Source of the DNA: Verrucomicrobiota bacterium
GTDB taxonomy: Bacteria > Verrucomicrobiota > Verrucomicrobiia > Limisphaerales > J093
DNA: 8,801 nt
Assembly: GCA_029907285.1 (NCBI GenBank)
Contig: JARYMD010000175.1
Span: 1-8,801, forward strand
Direction: 5' to 3'
Shown: positions 6,217 through 8,801 of the stretch, in pieces
Layout: the number at the start of each line of letters is the position of its first letter
How positions within the stretch are numbered: the stretch's first letter is position 1
Made by a program: the position numbers and the translations under genes
The notes under the pieces: model-generated
Databases searched by the model: none
Told to the model about the DNA's origin: nothing
The model's input: only the letters and a program-made list of their open reading frames with translations

Positions 6217-8621
6217 TTGTTTCAACGCATGAATTGCACTGCTAGCATTCGTTTTCAGGACTCATCTCGCAGCGGCGGTTCACTTTGTGTCCGCAGTCGG
6301 CCAAGGTGGTTGTGGGGCGTTTTGGCATGCGGTTTGGCCTTGTCAGGCGCACATCCGACGCTGGAATCAGCCCAGCCGCAAAGCCCGCGAATCGGTTTCG
6401 AAGTCGCAAAGGAGCAAAGCGAGGTTCGTCTTCAAATCCAAGACCGCCAGAGAGGTCGGGTGTGGTCGGACCTGCCTTACATTTACAGGCTCAAGCTTGA
6501 AGACGGCCGTGTTTTATCCGGCATCGAGAATCCGCGTGTAAAGTCTCGCGAAGGCGCGGTCGAGGTTAGCGGGAATCTGCGGGGATCGCCTGTTCATGTT
6601 CTTCAGCGGTTTTTCCGGTCGGGCAGCAACGCCCTGTCAGAGACGATCACTCTGCGCAATCGCGGTAGCGAACCACTGAAGGTTGCTGACATCGAGTTTT
6701 GATTTGCAAAAGAACTCGGGGCTGACACGGGCGCGTTGCGGCTGGTGGCGGTGCCGTACCGGCGGCAATCCGACGGCAAGCTGCACGACTACAGCGTCGC
6801 GGATTTGATGGCCGGGCGCTTCAGCAATTCTGATTGGGCAAATGATGCCACAGTCGAAGATCAACAACTCGTTGACCGCGGCAAACTCAGGTCTGAAGCG
6901 TGGGCATGGACAGACGACCAACACGGCATTCTCGTCGCGAAATACAACCAGGAAATGATCGAGTACTCGATCGCTGCGGTTGAAAATGCCGGAGACCGCG
7001 CTTGTCTCCGATTCGGTGGCGCCGGACTTGCGCTGTACCGCGAACCGCGCCCGGCGACGTTCATTCGCCCCAATGAAAGCGTCACCTTCGGCAGCACGAA
7101 ATACACTCTGTTCGACGGCGGCCGGGAGCGCGCTTACGATCTTTATCGCCAGTGGCTGCGCGACCGCGGCCATGGTTTTCCACCGGATTACACCCCCCCA
7201 TTGAACTGGAATGAGCTGTTTGACGTCGGCTGGTACCACTCGGACCGCGAGCAACTTTTCAAGCATTACACCCGTGAGGCCCTGTTCAATGAAACGGCCA
7301 AAGCACGAGACATCGGGTGCGACCTTCTCTACCTCCATCCGGGCTGGGAAGTGTGTGAGGGAACCACATTGTGGGACGAGCAACGGCTTGGGAATGTCGC
7401 TGATTTCGCTCGTGAACTCAAACAGAAGTACGGCCTCCGGCTCGGGTATCGCACCATCGGGCGGGTTTATCGAGACGAGGTTCGACGTGCTCGTCGCCTC
7501 CGAGTATTACCCTGCCTCTGATTCATCGAAATGGACAAATGTCTTCGGGTACGACGGGCAGCCACTACACACCGGCCGAAACTTCAAGTTCGATCCGGTT
7601 TCGGCGCGTTGGGTGCGAATTGTCATTCACGCTGTCGAGGGTGGAGCAGCGCGAATTGACGAGCTTGAGGTCTATGAGTCCGCACCAGTGCCGGCCAGTG
7701 CGGTGCAGCCGCTCAGACGCCGCCAGGCGCCGCCTGTGACGCCCGGCAATCCGATCGGGTTTTGGGAGGTGTGCACTCAATGCAAAGCCTGGCAAAAGGA
7801 GAAACTCAAGCGCATCCTCGCCGTCACAGGCGGCGGCGTCGATTTCATGATGTTCGACGAGTTTGACTGGCGGGGGCCGTGCTACGACCCGAATCACGGT
7901 CATCCGGTGCCATCGACTCCTGAAGGGCATGTGCGCGCGGTGTATGGTTTGATCGAATCAACCCGCGCCAAATACCCGCACGTGCTCGTCGAGGCGCACG
8001 ATCCTGTCCGGCCATGGACGATGCGTTATACACCGACCTACTGGCACCAGGGATTCACGCACAACCGATATCAGGAAAACTGGGCCTTCGAATTCATGTG
8101 GAACCCAATCGAAGACCTCAAATCCGGCAAGGCACTTTGCCTTTACTACTACAACCTCGGTTGCGACATCCCGCTGTACAATCACATCACCATGGAAGGC
8201 GACAACGACGCCTGCCTCGCTTTTTGGTGGTACGGGTCAACTGTTCGTCACCTCGGCATAGGCGGCAAGAAAGGCCTCAACTCAGAGCAAGAAAACGAAA
8301 CCCGCTACCGCGCATACAAGAACGCCGTGGCAGAATACAATCGGCTCCGCGAGTTTTATGCTCGAGGGCGGTTCGTCGGAATAGACGAGACAACCCATCT
8401 GCATTTCCACCCGAAAAAGCCTCAGGCGGTGCTAAACGTCTTCAACCTGACTGATACTGCCGTCCACCGCAAAGTGCGGATAAACTTGAAAGAGATTGGC
8501 CCCTGGCCCCGCAGGCGGGGTGAAGGTTGCCGGTTGTAAGCATCAACTGGATGGCAACGATCTGATCCTCGAGTCCGACCTTCCGCCTCTGTCACCAGGA
8601 CATGCTGTGATCGCCCGATAG
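6217..8621 (+). pseudogene. Decayed secreted glycoside hydrolase (clan GH-D/alpha-galactosidase-like) with discoidin fragment
   Basis: About 800 codons of homologous-looking protein are spread over three frames. Part 1 (6217-6699) has a signal peptide (about residues 29-50, RPRWLWGVLACGLALSGA) and a beta-rich N-terminal domain, and ends at an in-frame TGA (6700-6702). Part 2 continues in the same frame (6703 to about 7480) with YRRQSDGKLHDYSVADLMAG, then PLNWNELFDVGWYHSDREQL and GCDLLYLHPGWEVCEGTTLW, the start of a TIM barrel like GH36/GH27 enzymes. The frame then moves by +1. Part 3 first holds a C-terminal half of an F5/8C (discoidin) domain (about 7466-7678: RFDVLVASEYYPASD, then ARWVRIVIH, then RIDELEVYES). 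It then resumes the barrel with GFWEVCTQC and VDFMMFDEFDWRGPCYDPNH, whose Asp residues may include the nucleophile. Near 8503 the frame moves by +1 again, to a C-terminus VKVAGCKHQLDGNDLILESD ending at TAG 8619-8621. The start may be ATG 6217 or 6229. The general family call is by pattern; the exact GH family is not settled. Confidence 0.8.
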
Positions 8622-8801
8622 CAGAGGAATTCTTAAGCTTGGTCGGGTCGCAACAAGCGCTTTGGATCGTCACCAGCTTTCGGCCCCGCATGCTGCATGT
8701 CGCTTTTGTCGCGTTTTCTTTCTGTTATTCTTCACAAGCCATTCATCAATAATTGGTTGGAGCAGTTTACCATTTCATTTGTAGCCATACATATCAGTAT
8801 T
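8622..8801. other. Non-coding flank, AT-rich at its end
   Basis: No convincing gene is visible on either strand; the longest open stretches are short and unlike protein. The last 110 bases are clearly richer in A and T (for example TTTCTTTCTGTTATTCTTC and ATACATATCAGTATT) than the coding regions. That suits a promoter region for a gene beyond the window, but no clean -35/-10 pair can be defended. Confidence 0.4.

Noticed and set aside
6637..7383. Minus-strand open frame of 248 codons opposite the hydrolase
   Set aside because: The plus strand in this stretch gives clear hydrolase motifs (PLNWNELFDVGW, LHPGWE). The antisense product has no recognisable features.

Overview
The window looks like chromosomal DNA of an uncultured bacterium, probably of the Verrucomicrobiota/PVC group (Pedosphaera- or Limisphaerales-like). 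That placement is an inference from moderately high GC by eye, a large secreted glycoside-hydrolase-like gene with a discoidin-type domain, small membrane proteins of no obvious wide family, and intergenic seven-base repeats of the TTGAACG type. No marker gene here proves it.

Left part (1-3231): asnS (asparaginyl-tRNA synthetase, minus strand) is divergent from a small FHA-domain protein with a C-terminal membrane anchor (plus strand). That gene converges on hemB (porphobilinogen synthase, minus strand). Middle (3353-5503): a plus-strand gene for a membrane-anchored protein of unknown function is divergent from hemB. It is followed by a 445-bp gap carrying a near-perfect 22-bp inverted repeat and two opposed arrays of degenerate heptamers. 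Then comes a two-gene unit of type I signal peptidase (lepB) and a membrane-anchored NTF2-like protein, overlapping by 4 bp (GTGA). Right part (5504-8801): a 114-nt imperfect palindrome, a 94-aa conserved-looking small protein, more GC-rich hairpins, and a long decayed gene for a secreted clan GH-D-like glycoside hydrolase. The window ends in an AT-richer non-coding stretch.

The intact genes do housekeeping work (aminoacylation, tetrapyrrole synthesis, protein export) and do not form one pathway. I see no defence system, CRISPR array, transposase, phage gene, tRNA or rRNA. The most unusual content is the repeat structure between genes and the hydrolase pseudogene. The pseudogene carries an in-frame TGA and two frame changes, one of them at what looks like an internal deletion inside an inserted discoidin domain.
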